A stretch of DNA of 64,000 nucleotides from Pegea sp. RAD2-039 (taxonomy: Eukaryota; Chordata; Thaliacea; Salpida; Salpidae), in the NCBI GenBank assembly GCA_034620365.1, contig JAQGEQ010000380.1, positions 3,844,001 to 3,908,000 on the forward strand, given 5' to 3'. Of the stretch, positions 26,601 to 41,405 are shown piece by piece; within the stretch, counting starts at the first letter, position 1, and each line of letters starts with the position of its first letter. Below the pieces are notes generated by a model. The model had not been told where the DNA came from, searched no databases, and saw only the letters and a program-made list of their open reading frames with translations. Made by a program: the position numbers and the translations under genes.

Positions 26601-29553
26601 GTGTGTGGAAGCCACCGAACCCAAACTTACTAAATTTCATCGCAAAACTTGTCGTGAAGGTATGTGCCTAGCAACGATGACGTCATCATTGAAAACTGGT
26701 TGTTGTTGGTTTGTAGTTGGAAGCTTAGAGGCTTGGAAAGTGATTATGTCCTTAAAAAGTGGTCTGCTGGTCGAGAGTACCTGGGCACTAAATGTCCTGA
26801 CCATCTTACTTTACGACAATCAAACTGTCCATCAGTTTAAGTTGTCCCAATTGCCTGGACTACTGGACAGTCTTGTGGATCATTGCAGGTTAGTCCACTG
26901 CTTTTGGTTAGCAAGTTGCTCACCATCTATCACTCGTTGCCAAGCAACTAGTCACGTGTTTGCTTTCAGGAAACTGTTGGCTGAATTCTTTTCACTTCCC
27001 AATGAGCGTAAAGTGCTTGGAGTTGAAGACTGTGTAAGATCATATCTAACGGGTAAAGGATCAAGTGATGAAGATGACGAGATCACTTGTCTTAACCAAT
27101 CAGCTACTGTTGTCAAATCGAAGAGTAAAAGTGCGAAGAAGAAACGAAGTAAGTTGGTTTTACTGACTGGTTGCTAGATGGTTGCGAGTTGTAGTGCAAA
27201 TCACCGAGCACGTTATGAAGTCACGTGACTTTTAAACAAAGAAGTAACGCGCGGTACTTAAGTAGAAATGAGGGGGGGGTTCATTGAACTTTTTCATGCT
27301 GCTACAAACTCCCCCCCCCCTTTCTTTCCATTAACCACCATTCACCTAACACATGCTTCAATATGAATGAATAATTGAAAGCGCCACTGCTGACGTCATA
27401 CACATCGGTTTCGCGCTGCTGCACACGTCACGTGACTCGCAGCTGTGGCAAGTAGGTGGGCGGGGAAGTCCCTGAAAGCATCTCACTTCTTCTCATAAGT
27501 CAATCACAACTTTTCGCGCCTCGACAACAACCAACTGCGGTTGCTACGCTCCAACCACCAATCACATGTCACCTAGCAACGTGCTTTCTTTCCTAGCAAC
27601 ACAGATGGTGACATCGAAACTACACAGCAAGTTCAACAAACTACCTGTTAAGATCGAGACCGCGACCAATCCGTTTGTGGTCGATAAATCGAGTGTTTGG
27701 GACCACATTAACCAGGTCAGTCCTCTACATCTCAATGCTTCGCGCTGTATTAACATATGTGACGTCATCGCAGCTGAACGGTACAGATGATCTTTCTCAT
27801 ATCGTCGTCAGCTTCCTCCAAGATAAGGTCCGAAAAGATCCTTGTGGCTTCTCCAAAAAACTCTTCAAGGATCCATTAGACCGAGACAGTGACTATGACG
27901 ACGATGACGTTATCGCCGTCGAAGCTACGCTCGAAGATGTACTTTCGATTCCAACTGATTTGGATGACAACTGTCCCACACCTACTCAGTCTGCCCTACC
28001 CACACCTACTCGTCCTGTCCAGGATAAAACAGTGGAAGTGGACGGTGGCGTCAGTAAAGCGCAACCGCGCGTCGATGAAGTTCCCATGACGACCAAATCG
28101 AAGATTGAGCGAGTGTTGGAACAGAGTAACGTGGTTCTGTTGGAAAGTGAAGCGATTGGTGATGAAGGAGGAACTCGGACTGTGTGGAGCACAGCTGATG
28201 TAAGATTGAAGCGATCGCGGAAAAGAAGTGAAGAAGTAGCGACGAGACTTCTTTGCATCTGTAATGTGCTTCGAGGACTTTCATTTCTACCTGGAAATGC
28301 GACAGAAATCTTCAGGAATCGAAACTTGATGAGATCACTCGCTGGATTGATGTTAATACGTCACAAACATCGAAAACTGGCTAATCGCGCCACTCTGGGA
28401 CGTGATCAGGACTCTTCAAGGGTTGGAGACACACCCAAAGACTCGTATCAGTGTTTTGGAGGACCCTCAAGTAACCAACAAGTTAATGAGTACAGTTGGT
28501 TTACCCCGAAACGCCCTGTGACGTCATCAACGCGACGCTCACATCGCATTTACTCTTCGACGGTGCTTGATGATCGGGAAGAGTCATCAGATGTTTACAA
28601 CGACACCTGGTGGTGGAATCATGTGCGTCGAATGCGTGAAGATGCGATGGTGATCTTATGCAACATCACACACTGCATCGATTTATCAGAACTACCCGAT
28701 GACCACACAGCCCTGGCCCTGCTAGAAGCTTGTTTACATTGGTCCATTTGTCCCTCATCAGAAGCATCTGATCCTTTCAATCTAGAAGATCCCTCCAGGT
28801 GCCCCAATCCGCCCCATTTCTTAAATCTTTTTATAAATTCTTCTTTTTCAGTCTCTCCATTTCACCGCAAAATATTTCGTTGGAAATTTTGACAAAATTG
28901 AGCTTGAAGGATCCTAATGTGGACCTCATCCTCGCCACACGCCCCTATAGCCGAATCGAAAAACTCTTTTCCAACCTGGTTAGTCACATGTGACGTCATC
29001 AACGCGAGTTGTCAATCCTTATATGCAGATTACACTGATTGGTGATAGGAAGGAGCTTGCTTTACGCGAATACTCGTTTGTGTTGTTATCGAGTCTGGCG
29101 GCTGGTGACGTAGTAGCTGCTCGCGCTATTGCGCTCCAAAAGTCCTCCGTCAACACTCTCATCTCTTTTCTTGAGGTCTTTCTAGCGTGATGTCATCAAC
29201 GCGTGACGTTCACTTGTTTATTTGCAGGAATGTGATATGAATGGTCAAAGTAGCAGCAACCTGTTTGCTTCTTCTTCACAACCTTCTAATCATCAACACT
29301 CCTTTTGTGGAACCCCCTCTTTCATTATACTTAAATGCGCCAAAATCCTTCTGTCTCTTGCCAAAGTTGAAGAAAATAAGTGAGACTGACCCACAACCAC
29401 CTCACCTTCTCACCACTAACTGTCCTTCATTTTAGGTCAAACTTTATTCGGTACAGTCACCGTTTGATGGATTTGTCGATGTCACAAGTGCTGAGCAGTG
29501 ACGTCACTAAAGTGATGTCATCAATCCTATTTGAGATCAGTGATTACTCGTGA
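14643..29553 (+). CDS. ARID1: ARID1 (BAF250/Osa) subunit of the SWI/SNF (BAF) chromatin remodeller
   Basis: Nuclear DNA-binding subunit defining canonical BAF complexes. The model has 23 coding exons: 14643-15236, 21425-21580, 21637-21804, 21956-22139, 22368-22625, 23192-23353, 23413-23514, 23731-23896, 23952-24450, 24502-24708, 24762-24922, 24978-25799, 25853-25985, 26036-26149, 26200-26659, 26717-26888, 26970-27148, 27597-27715, 27774-28798, 28852-28978, 29029-29175, 29228-29379, 29436-29553. The sum is 6,225 nt (2,074 aa plus stop), close to human ARID1A (about 2,285 aa). The first ~760 residues are Q/P/S/Y-rich and disordered, with [11 protein letters not shown] near residue 153 and an Ala run near residue 530. 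The ARID lies at about 787-884, and the BAF250_C region from about 1400 to the end contains [30 protein letters not shown] and [10 protein letters not shown]. The start is the first ATG after acceptor-like CAGs at 14565 and 14640. Exon 15 (26200-26659) might hide a further tiny in-frame intron near 26487-26534. Orthology to ARID1A versus ARID1B is not resolvable. Confidence 0.93.
15237..21424 (+). other. ARID1 intron 1 (6.2 kb), T-rich
   Basis: The intron is bounded by CAG/GTACAT at 15237 and CTACAG at 21424. Most of it is strongly T-rich on the coding strand with no exon recognised. (TTA)n runs lie at about 18,703-18,719 and 18,771-18,790. A GC-richer block at 19,090-19,440 contains TGACGTCA (19,355-19,362). 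A C/T-rich block at 20,240-20,760 resembles the region upstream of exon 1 and could hold an alternative promoter; this is inference. Confidence 0.7.
24502..24922 (+). other. ARID1: ARID DNA-binding domain exons of ARID1
   Basis: Two exons (24502-24708 and 24762-24922) joined in phase 0 encode the AT-rich interaction domain. Visible landmarks are [17 protein letters not shown], the L-F-x-L-Y-R-L-V helix with [10 protein letters not shown], then [10 protein letters not shown] and [20 protein letters not shown]. The order and spacing match the ARID of ARID1 proteins. The next intron is only 55 nt (24923-24977). A read-through frame there stops at 24959, and the competing donor at 24956 would create TGA at the junction, so the donor at 24923 is preferred. 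Confidence 0.93.
26717..29553 (+). other. ARID1: BAF250_C (ARID1 core-binding) region
   Basis: Exons from 26717 onward encode the conserved C-terminal armadillo-like region of ARID1 that docks on the BAF core. Landmarks in order are [131 protein letters not shown] and a final helix ending [10 protein letters not shown]. The Asp-rich stretch near 27890-27910 and the long linker in the 1,025-nt exon replace the acidic linker known in vertebrate ARID1 proteins. Confidence 0.9.
27149..27596 (+). other. ARID1 intron 17 with motif cluster and G8/C10 pair
   Basis: This 448-nt intron, between the exons ending 27148 and starting 27597, is GC-rich for the window. It contains two GTCACGTGAC palindromes (27220-27229, 27427-27436), one TGACGTCA (27391-27398), a G8 run (27272-27279) facing a C10 run (27311-27320), and two CCTAGCAAC words, at 27572-27580 and at 27592-27600 where the word spans the acceptor. 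Confidence 0.6.
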
Positions 29554-30300
29554 AAGGGTCCTCGTCGCGTAGCAACCAACCAGCCACCTAGCAACATGGA
29601 CCATGCTGTCCACTTGTCCCAGCTGCTATCTCTAGGCCCCTACAATTATCGCGACCCCTGACGCCCCCTCGACGTCACATGGCGACTGTGAACGCTGTGA
29701 TCTTTCTTTTTGCCTTATGAGATCTTACACCAGTGACGTCATCAACACCGACGCCGAGAAACCATCAACCAGGTTACTGGTCCACAACCAAATACCCTTT
29801 TGTAACCAAACTGATTTCTTCTTTTCATCAACTTTTTTCTATCACTTCCGTCCAAGGTCTGGCCCATGACCGGGCTTCTAATTTTGTCACTTTTTAATGC
29901 AATACGTGGCCCGAAGGTGGGGCTGAACACTAGCGGGTATGAGTCAGGGCGTAGGTCTCGATTTAACTAGTAACTGATCAAAATTAACTTATTACCACAA
30001 AGAGACCCCGTTTCTCGAACGCCCTCTCGTGTCCGCTAATTTAGATATTTTAAACAATTAGTTTCGGAAGTTTTATGATGACGTCATCTTCTCGAAGTCT
30101 TTCTTCTATTTGTCTGTTTGCTGTTTTGTTTGTTCGTCTGTTTTGTCAGTTGATTGTTTTCATTTTTTTATGATATTCCCAACTAGCGGCACTTTCATCA
30201 TCTGCAGATGTTCAGAAAGCAACCGTGATCATGACGTCACTACCGCCGCCCCGTCGCCCTTTGCGTCGGTTATGATCTCAATAAACGAATTTCTTTCCTC
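29554..30300 (+). other. ARID1 3' UTR with candidate polyadenylation signal
   Basis: Non-coding sequence follows the stop at 29551-29553. A canonical AATAAA lies at 30280-30285. Perfect TGACGTCA palindromes occur at 29734, 30079 and 30232. CCTAGCAAC is at 29587-29595. Confidence 0.5.
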
Positions 30301-33300
30301 ATTCAACTTTTTGTAGTTCTTGCTCAATCCCAAAAAGTCAAACACCATTTTCGACCAAGCATCCAACTAGTATATAGTAAGCGCGGTGAGTACTCAATTG
30401 GACGGTTTGTGACATCAAGTCTGAAATAAAGAGAAAGAAGATGATGTGATTTAGCAGAGATAACAAAAGTTGTCATCAAAACAACTTCCAACTAATCCAA
30501 AGTCCTCGTTATTGCTGACACGCATGAGTAAACAGTGTCGGCGTTGACGTCATCGACTACTTATGCAAAGGAGAAAGCGATTTCATCCAACATGTTAAGT
30601 AGGGTTGACTTGGGGGGTTTTCTTTTGTTGGATGTTTTAGATTGAAGCAAACGAAGCAGATTACATTTGAAATGAGATTATGGGTTAAGGATGATGTCAT
30701 CACTATCAAATATCTGTCAATCAATAATTGTTGATCGGTTGTACAGTAAGCTCAATTAATTTTCAGATAAACTAAAATTTGAAGAACCACTTTTGTCCTG
30801 TTCAATTCTAATTATTGAAAAGTTAAATTTCCGAGCAATTTCACCAGTAAACAACCTCTATCTGTTTATCCTTTTTACAAATACAAACAGTTTTGATTTG
30901 ATGTTATCTACTCAGACTTCATTCATAAAAAAAGTTTAATAATCATGGATAATACTTGAGGTGTTTCATGATAAAAATCTCTGATAAATTCAACTTGAGA
31001 TTTGAATACTTATATTGAGGATTATTTAAGCTGATTATTTGAAATGTTTTCAAGTTGTTCTGAAGACTTTTTATTCAGATTTTTTTTATTTCTGCTATTT
31101 ATTTTTGGAATAATTACAGGAATATAAAATACTTTTATTTTGTTCAAATAATTTCAATAAATTTTCAACATTTGTTTTTTTACAAAAATGCAAAAGACCA
31201 TTTTGAACACTTTAGAAACTTATTTATAAAGAACAAAATATTTCATCTTCCAATACTTATTATAATTATTTTAAAAATAATAGGTAAAAAGAAAAAAACA
31301 TCTTTGCATTTGGAAAAATAGTTTTTGATCAATAATGTCTTAATGAATAGCGATTTTCAGTAATAAATGGTAGTTCACTTTCTGTATAAAATGTTTTAAT
31401 ATCATTATTAACCAAACAAATCTTATTTTTGTCCAAATCTAAATAAAGTTTTACTATAAATGGTTAAATATTTATTAGATATAAAGAGAAAAATAAATGA
31501 CGCTGGTAAATCAAATAGAGATCCACCAGGTTTAGAAAACATAAAACTGCTTTTTTATAGCTTTTAAATAAACAATTTGTAGTCATTTCACTTATAACTC
31601 CTCCAGGCTACTAAATACCATTTTTAATATTTTTAAACAAAGTTTTGTTTTATCCAAGCCATATAAAATAGAATTAAAAAGCAAACTTGAAAATTTATGT
31701 TTCTTAAAAACTCCATTTTCGGCCTTCAATTTATAAATGATTTTCTTTAAGCTATCTACAGTTTTCACTTTTAGGCGCTAACTTTTAAATCGAAACTATA
31801 GCAACTTACAGAAACAATAAAACATCAAATCATACAATAGAGATAAATATATGTTGCTTAAATGTGTTTATTAAAAAAAATGTTTTAAAATAATTTTCTC
31901 CGTACTTTATAATCAAATTTAATTTTCTCTTAAATCGTTCAGTAAAACATTGAAAATAAATTGAATCACTTCGAGTAAAGTTGATTAAATTTGTTTACAT
32001 ATTTCCCTATTTGTTGATAAAAATGGCTTAAACTTAATTTTGTAAGATTGTAATAACTATTATGAAAGAAACATTGTATTTGGATAAAAACTTCAAAATG
32101 TGTATAAAAATTAAAAAGTAAAAACAGGTGTAGGTAGCTACTTTAAAGCAATAGAATTCAGAGAAAAACCCTCTATTATGTGCACCAACCCATTTTTTTC
32201 ATATTTTATTTTCAACAAGAATTTATTCTTTCACTGATTTGTAGTTAGGCCGCTTTTTTCGCTTTTACAGTCGCCTGCACAACAGCATTTGAACCTCAAC
32301 TATTTTCCTTCTTTGTAAACTTTAATTTAGGCGGCAACTTTGTTGAAATAAATGGGCGAATTTGTTGTAACAGTTAAGTTAAAAACTTTTATGGTCGCTT
32401 GAATTAAAGCTCCATTATAGAAATAAAATTACATACTAAAAACACTTTCCATCAAACAGTTATTTGAAGAAATGAAAAAATTATTTGAGAATATAAAATT
32501 TTTTTTAATTTCAGCTACTTCAAAAATGAGTAATTTTGCAAAAACTCTAAAGATTGTGCTTAGATAGCTTGAAACTAAAAACTTTCATCGAAGTAAAATA
32601 GTAAATTTTAAAGAAAAACTATTATTTATTTTATTATAACAGTAAAATAAATCTTTTTAAAAACTATTTATCTTTTTTGTTACTTAAGTTTAATGTTAGG
32701 TTTTATTGACATAAACATTTTAATAGATGCTGTTTGAAATTAGAATTCTATGAAGTATTTTTAGATTGGAAATTTGTACTAAAAGAATCCATTCATTATA
32801 AATGCAGAAGATTACTTAATTTATTTTTGGTGAATCTAAAAACTGGTTATGTACCAATTTTACAGATTAATTTTTTAAGTAATATCTTAAAAACCTGTTT
32901 ATCAGTTTTTGCTGTACAAAAATAGAACAAAAACATTCGAAGTGTTTTTTAAAGAGGCTTGTTTTCGTTTACTTAATATCACTAAAAAAGTATTAGATTA
33001 ATATTCAAAACTGCTCTAAGTTTATTCTTTGATATAGGTCACGTGATATTTAAGGTTACGGTTGATTGGCTTTTTATTTTAATTATTTAACTAAGTAGTT
33101 TATTTATTGACAGAAATAAAAAAGTCATTGTCTCAGATAGCTTTCTAGGACTATAGATATGAACAATCTACGATATTTTATATTTGTTTGTTATTCTAAG
33201 TAAAGCTATTTTAAACAAAAGAATAAATGGAAATATTAGAGAAAATAGAGCCAAAGCCGTTTTTGGGCTAATGTAACTTAAGCAACAACATTTTTAAATC

Positions 33301-35880
33301 TAGTGAACTTCACTTAAGGCCCTAAAAGCATACTTCAACTTGAATTGTGAAATTTTTAACCAATCTAAACAAGTTTTGTGCTTCGTTATAAAACATACAA
33401 AAGTTGAATTATCTCACAAAATATGTAATAAAAGTTTTACCTTCAAGATATTTAATACTAACAATTATTATTTTTACATATAGTTTGATGAAATAAACTG
33501 ATTTAAATTCAAAGTAGTTTATGTAATCTTCTAAATTGTATCTTATGTAACAATTTTAGAAGTGACCAAAATAATTTGCCTATTTTTTAGTTTCTACAAA
33601 CATTTTTTTCTTTGATGGAAAGCTTCCTTTATATACAATAAGTTTTTAGCAACAATTTTAAGAATTAAAAAATTAAGAATTATTTTACAAAAATATTTTA
33701 CAAGAAAGAATAGGGTTGGAATTTTAGTGCCTATTTTAAACAAGTCGATCGACCTATTTGTAATTTTGTTCTATATATTTTAATAAAAATTATTCTGATA
33801 AATGAAAGAGTCAATAACAAGTTGTCCAACATTTCTTCAATTTTGTAATCAGCTGAATATTGCAACAGCGCCGTCTAGAGGTAACTTTAAATTTACAAAA
33901 TGTTGAGCCCTTTACAAAAAATTCAGTTTATTTAAAATTTTTATTTTCTCTACGAAAACTATTCTAATCTAAATGTTTCATTATTTTTATTGAAAGAAAT
34001 CTAATCAGCTATAAATTTAAGTATAATTCTTATAACGATAATTATCTATGTTTTATCAAATATTTCTGTAATCTCACAATTAAGCAAATCAACTTTTTGT
34101 TAGTTTGAAAAATCAGTAATCAGTTCTTTGATTCAAAAAAATATTAGTACTGTAATCATAAACATGACTTTGTATACACTTTTTGCAATTTTAATTTGCA
34201 TATATTTCAGTTCAACAAGTCGTTAAAAGTTTTCGAAAAATATTTTTGTTGTGAAATTAACAATTTATAACAATTTGACTACTTCTCATTCATTTCATGT
34301 AATTCTGACCAGCATGATGACATCACGCAATAAATGTAAGTTTTTGGTATTTGCAATAAAGCTTAAAGATAGTTGTTCAAGCCATTACAAATTATAAGCA
34401 ATTTTGAGCTATCTATTTATCTGTTTAAATTGATTGCTCTTTTTGTATATCTTTTTAACATCATTTAAGTATTTTCAGTCATCAACCTTAATAAATATTT
34501 ATTTATTAACTTTACTCATGGCTTGAAATAATAAAAAAATATCTCATAGAGATAAATCCGTGATGTAATAATACTTTTAATTAAATCTATAAAGCATTTT
34601 AAGCTGCGCAATTTAAACGAGAGTTATAAATTACAGAAATTTTTAACTATACGAGACAAACAAACAAACAGTTGTTTGCTGTTTCACCCGTCTGTGAGTT
34701 ATTACTTGAGGTAAATATTTTTCAGTTGCTAGTTATCTGTTTAAATATTTGAGGTGATAATAAAATAGAGAAAAAAGAAACGGAACTTTTTTTGCTCCTA
34801 AATTCCTTTTACTGATCTCATTCTAAGTTCCGAAAAGAATAAATATTTAAACAGTTGTTTAATTGTAAATTTATCTTTTTTGACTAAAAAAGTTTGAAGA
34901 TCATAACGTTCAAAAAGAAACAAATCAATTTAAATGTTTTTCTCATTAGAAAACGTTTATTTGTTAAATTACAAATAAATATTCTTCTAAAAAACTTTAC
35001 TTTATTCATTTAAACGTTTAGTTCTGAATAAACGCATTTAAACTGTAAATACAAACAAAAAACATTTACTTTTTATTAATAAAGTTTAGATAATAATCTC
35101 TATGATGTCTGATTCGCCAAGTTAAGCTAAACCAATAGCTTATCATGTTAATCTTTTATTCATTCTTTAATTTACATAAAGTAGAAAGAGATGAATTATT
35201 TACAGGCATGTCAATGTTTACATAAGTAGTGAAAATTTTATTGCAGATAATTAAAAAGATAAATACTAATTTGCATATTTCTATCTTAAGAAACTTAATT
35301 AATTTTTCAAGGTACTTAATGTGCAGTAACGCATATTTCACCATCAAGCATAAGATTTGCTCTGCCTGTTGTTACTAGCTGAGGAGCTTTAACAAATAAA
35401 GACAAATCAACCTTTTCTGTAAAGTTTCTGTCTTATAACTCGGGTTTGAAGTATCACACAGAAAGATGACCAGAAAGTTATGAAAAATTTTATTAAATTC
35501 GACTAAAGCCTGTTTATAATTTTAAAGAAAAAACAAAATAGCTTCTTATTTCTTTTTTAAACTACTTTTAATGAACATTTTTGTGACAGCTAATTTTACT
35601 CAAGGGTCTTATTTTAACACTGTATTTGATAAATTATTGTGTTTGAATAAAATCATTAAAGTAGTTAATTTTTCGACAGTTTTTCAACAAAATGATATTT
35701 TTTAAGTATTACAAAACTTTCAAACTCTTGTCATTACAGTTTCTATCAATTTTTAACAACTTTATTTCAATCTATTTGAATTTCTAAATTCATTGAATAA
35801 CATTTGAAGGAGTTTTTTAGAGGAGAAATAAAACTTTATGTTGACTTCTTTGTAACTTTTAAGTTTTTTTATTTTTTTTT
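30301..35880. other. AT-rich spacer between ARID1 and CCDC77
   Basis: No supported gene was found. The first part keeps a TGACGTCA at 30545-30552. The rest is AT-rich, with a GTCACGTGATAT word at 33038-33049. Short frames (for example 32734-32925 plus and 35156-35347 minus) are AT-driven. Confidence 0.5.
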
Positions 35881-36064
35881 TATATATATAAATGTGAAGG
35901 AGGGTGCCTAAAGAGAGCACATCTCACTAACACACATTCTCAGGAGTTTTTTATGGGTTTTCTCAGGAGTTTTATATGTCTCCACCTGGGGTCGAACCCG
36001 GTACTTCCTAGCTAGAAGTACCTTGTAGCTAGGTGTAGTAACCGCTTCGCCACCAAGCAGGACA
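35881..36064 (-). mobile_element. tRNA-derived SINE, near full length (copy B)
   Basis: Read on the minus strand, the element starts with a tRNA-like head. An A-box-like TGGCGAAGCGG is complementary to about 36042-36052, and a perfect B-box GGTTCGACCCC is complementary to 35988-35998. Together these form an internal RNA polymerase III promoter. The body follows with two copies of CTCAGGAGTTTT or its complement, then the shared tail block complementary to AACACACATTCTCA and AGGGTGCCTAAAGAGAGCAC, ending beside a TATATA tract. Tail-only relatives occur at 6.92 and 59.54 kb. It is not a functional tRNA gene: no clean cloverleaf forms and the element continues well past the T-arm. Confidence 0.75.
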
Positions 36065-36769
36065 TTAAAGTTAAATCTCCTAAAAGCTAAATTACTTTAA
36101 TATTTTTTCAACGAATCTTAGATTGTTAGTATTTCTGATGTAGTTAGTGTTACAGGAAAGTTGTTTAGTTTTATTATTCGATAAAAAAAATTTGAGGAAA
36201 TATAATTCTTAAAGCATTTTTTTTGAATCATCATCATAATGAATTTACAAGAAACGATTCATTCAGTTGCTTTTCTATTGAACTCTTTTCGAGAAAAAAT
36301 GAATAATTTGAATTTATCTTTTATGTTTCATTAAAAGCTAGTTGCCTGGAAAAGAATTAATCTGACTAAAATACTAAAAAAATAAAAACTTCCGTTTTGA
36401 CAGCAAGATAGGTTTGCTATAAACCAAAAGCTTTTCCAGATGTTGATGTTATTTTTTTTAAATTGAATTTCAAGAAACTTGCTGAAATCTATTTCTCAAT
36501 CCTTCAACAAAATAATTAAATAAATTTTCAAGTTTTTACTCAATCAACCAATCAGAAGAAGATTTGATTGTAAAATCTATCATCATTGGTTTCATCTTCT
36601 TTCAATTTGATAATCGTCTTTTTTTTACTTGAATTATTTTTAGAGTTGCTCCGAAGCAATGACCTTCGTGACTTCTGAATCTCTAATACATACACTTCCA
36701 CTAAATATTATTTCATAAAAAGATCAAAACTAAATAAAAAGAAGCTTGTTGAAGTAAATCCCATAAAGA
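36065..36769. other. Downstream flank of CCDC77, nothing recognised
   Basis: AT-rich DNA that presumably includes the CCDC77 3' UTR on the minus strand. No AATAAA for that strand was identified with confidence. Confidence 0.45.
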
Positions 36770-39296
<2,527 letters not shown>

Positions 39297-40674
39297 CTTT
39301 ACTTATATAATATTTTTTTAACTTATTTAAAAAATCTGGTGATAATAACAACAATAGGAAGTAACTTAGTAATTAAATTTGTTCAAACCATTAATTCTAA
39401 TAGTTATTTCACTAAACTTATTTTATTCAGCATTTAATAATATAAATTTATTATATTTTAAGATAAAAAGTTTTATTGACAACATATCTAAAATATTAAT
39501 ATATTTTCATGGCTAATAACAAAAAAAATTAAAAAATAATAATAAATTGCTATATTTTCCTACAAGAGATCTTTATTTTCAAATAATATAACTCGAATTG
39601 TCATCTTTGTTCTGATGAAATAAAAAAAACAACTTTAAGTAAAATCTAAAAAATAGAAATAAAATAAGCATCTATGTTTTAAACTGACAAACCGTCAAAA
39701 CATTCGAAACTCCCGGTCGCTGAAACTGTACATTAAAATGGAGCTTATTAATTTGTTAATACTTTAATAAAATATTAGAAGAATTTATAATTTTGATAAT
39801 AAAATTTTACAGAAAATTACCTTTAAAAAACAAAGTTTACATTATTATTATTAATCTGCTTAATGATGACACTGTTTTTTGCAACCATTTATAATATAAT
39901 TTTAAATATAATTCATTGTTATATATTTTAAGATTACAAAAACGAGTTATCAACTTCATATAAAACAAGTTTTAATCATTTATGTTACAGTTTAGCCAAC
40001 TAGATAGCATTATTCAATAGTAACATGTTGTTACCATCATATAATTTTAGCATCAACTTAGTATCTAGATTGCACTGTAATCATTACAGTTAACACGCTG
40101 AATACTAGAAATATATTTAGAAAAGAAAAGTTGTATTTCATAATCTAAAGTGAATTCATTTATATAAAAGATATATCCTATTTTCAGGTTTGATATTTAT
40201 ACAAAACTAACTTTAAAAATTTTCAGTATTTGTAATTGAATGTCAGATTCTTATAAGACATTAAATCTACAACGTTTTCATTGATACAAACTTATAGAAG
40301 GCTTGTATCAAAAATTCATATCCTTGAAAAAATTAAAACCAGCTATTTTTATAACAGTGCAACTTTATGATCGACTTAATCTAGAATAACAACTTTAAAA
40401 TTCTTTTTGCTGCTAGAAAAAAATAATTTATAATGCATTAACACTTTTTTTCAAGTTTTTGTTGTAAACGTTTTTAGCAACAGCATTCTAAATTCACATG
40501 AAATAAAACACAAATGAACTATCCACATAATAATAATGATAATAATAACCGTAATTCCATGTATATATAAATTTGAAATTTTTAGTAAGTTATTTTTAGT
40601 TTTTTTAGCCGGTACTAAGCTTACTTCAACAACTATTTAGTTTTTCACAAACAATTTTTTTACTTTTATATCAA
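39297..40674. other. AT-rich DNA upstream of CCDC77
   Basis: This is the putative CCDC77 promoter side on the minus strand, followed by spacer up to the duplicated block. No coding exon or recognisable motif stands out. Composition is extremely A+T-rich. Confidence 0.45.
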
Positions 40675-40683
40675 ACAACACAA

Positions 40684-41405
40684 ATGATAATCATCTACGA
40701 TTTGGTTGCAACTAAGTCAGCTATAGCAGATGTTTGCTGTACTGCTTTGTATAGAATACTTGCATCATTTTATTATTTTTGCCTGTTATCTTCATATGGA
40801 TTTTTTGGTTGCAACAAAAAAAAATTCTTTATTTACAATCTTTGTTTAAAACATTAAACACCAAAACTATTAAAGTTCTCAGCTGGTTTTCATTATCAAT
40901 CTTCACTATTGGGGGAGCTTCGCTTATTATCTCTCATTTCATAACAACGAAGTATGTATTTAAAAAACTTGGATGTACTGCTGGTATAAACGAGCAAAAT
41001 GCTGTTTATCGTTACATTGTTTTGTTACTTACTTTGCTTTCACACTTTATTTTGTTTGGTCTCTTTGTATATCCTTTAACAAATTACCAAAAGAATAGAG
41101 GAAGTTGTGATAAAGGAGTCGATAAAGGAACAAATACGAAAATTTCACGAGCAACAAGACTAGCTACTACAAGCATGACTATATGTATACTTGCTTACAT
41201 TCTTTCGCTGGTATTGCGTACATCTATAACAGCAAAATCACCAATAGTGTATGGTGCAACTCTTTTTGATTTAAGTCTTGTAGTTAATCTGATTGCTGTA
41301 ATGATTTCATTCGAAGATTATAAGATGATTGCTAAGGGATTTTTCTATCAAAATGAATCGAAAAGGAACGTGATTAGTAGCATCGCTTTAAGTACTGATG
41401 TATAA
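40684..41405 (+). pseudogene. Truncated, frameshifted 7TM receptor-like gene (copy 1)
   Basis: This is nearly identical to the receptor copy at 45966-46949 but begins only at the MIIIYDLVATKSAIADVCC segment, so transmembrane helices 1 and most of 2 are missing. A T run is one base shorter than in copy 2 (T6 at 40801-40806 versus T7 at 46347-46353), shifting the frame in TM3. Downstream, after a small codon insertion (QQKKILY versus RQKILY), TM4-TM7 remain fully open to the TAA at 41403. The open frame from 40779 is therefore a decayed duplicate rather than an independent gene, unless an upstream exon restores the frame. Confidence 0.8.

Noticed and set aside
35981..36064. A functional minus-strand tRNA gene
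   Set aside because: A- and B-boxes are present but the cloverleaf is poor, and the sequence continues into a shared SINE body and tail.
40779..41405. Receptor copy 1 frame as an independent functional gene starting MPVIFIWIF
   Set aside because: Comparison with copy 2 shows this start arises from a frameshift in a T run and lacks TM1 and TM2.
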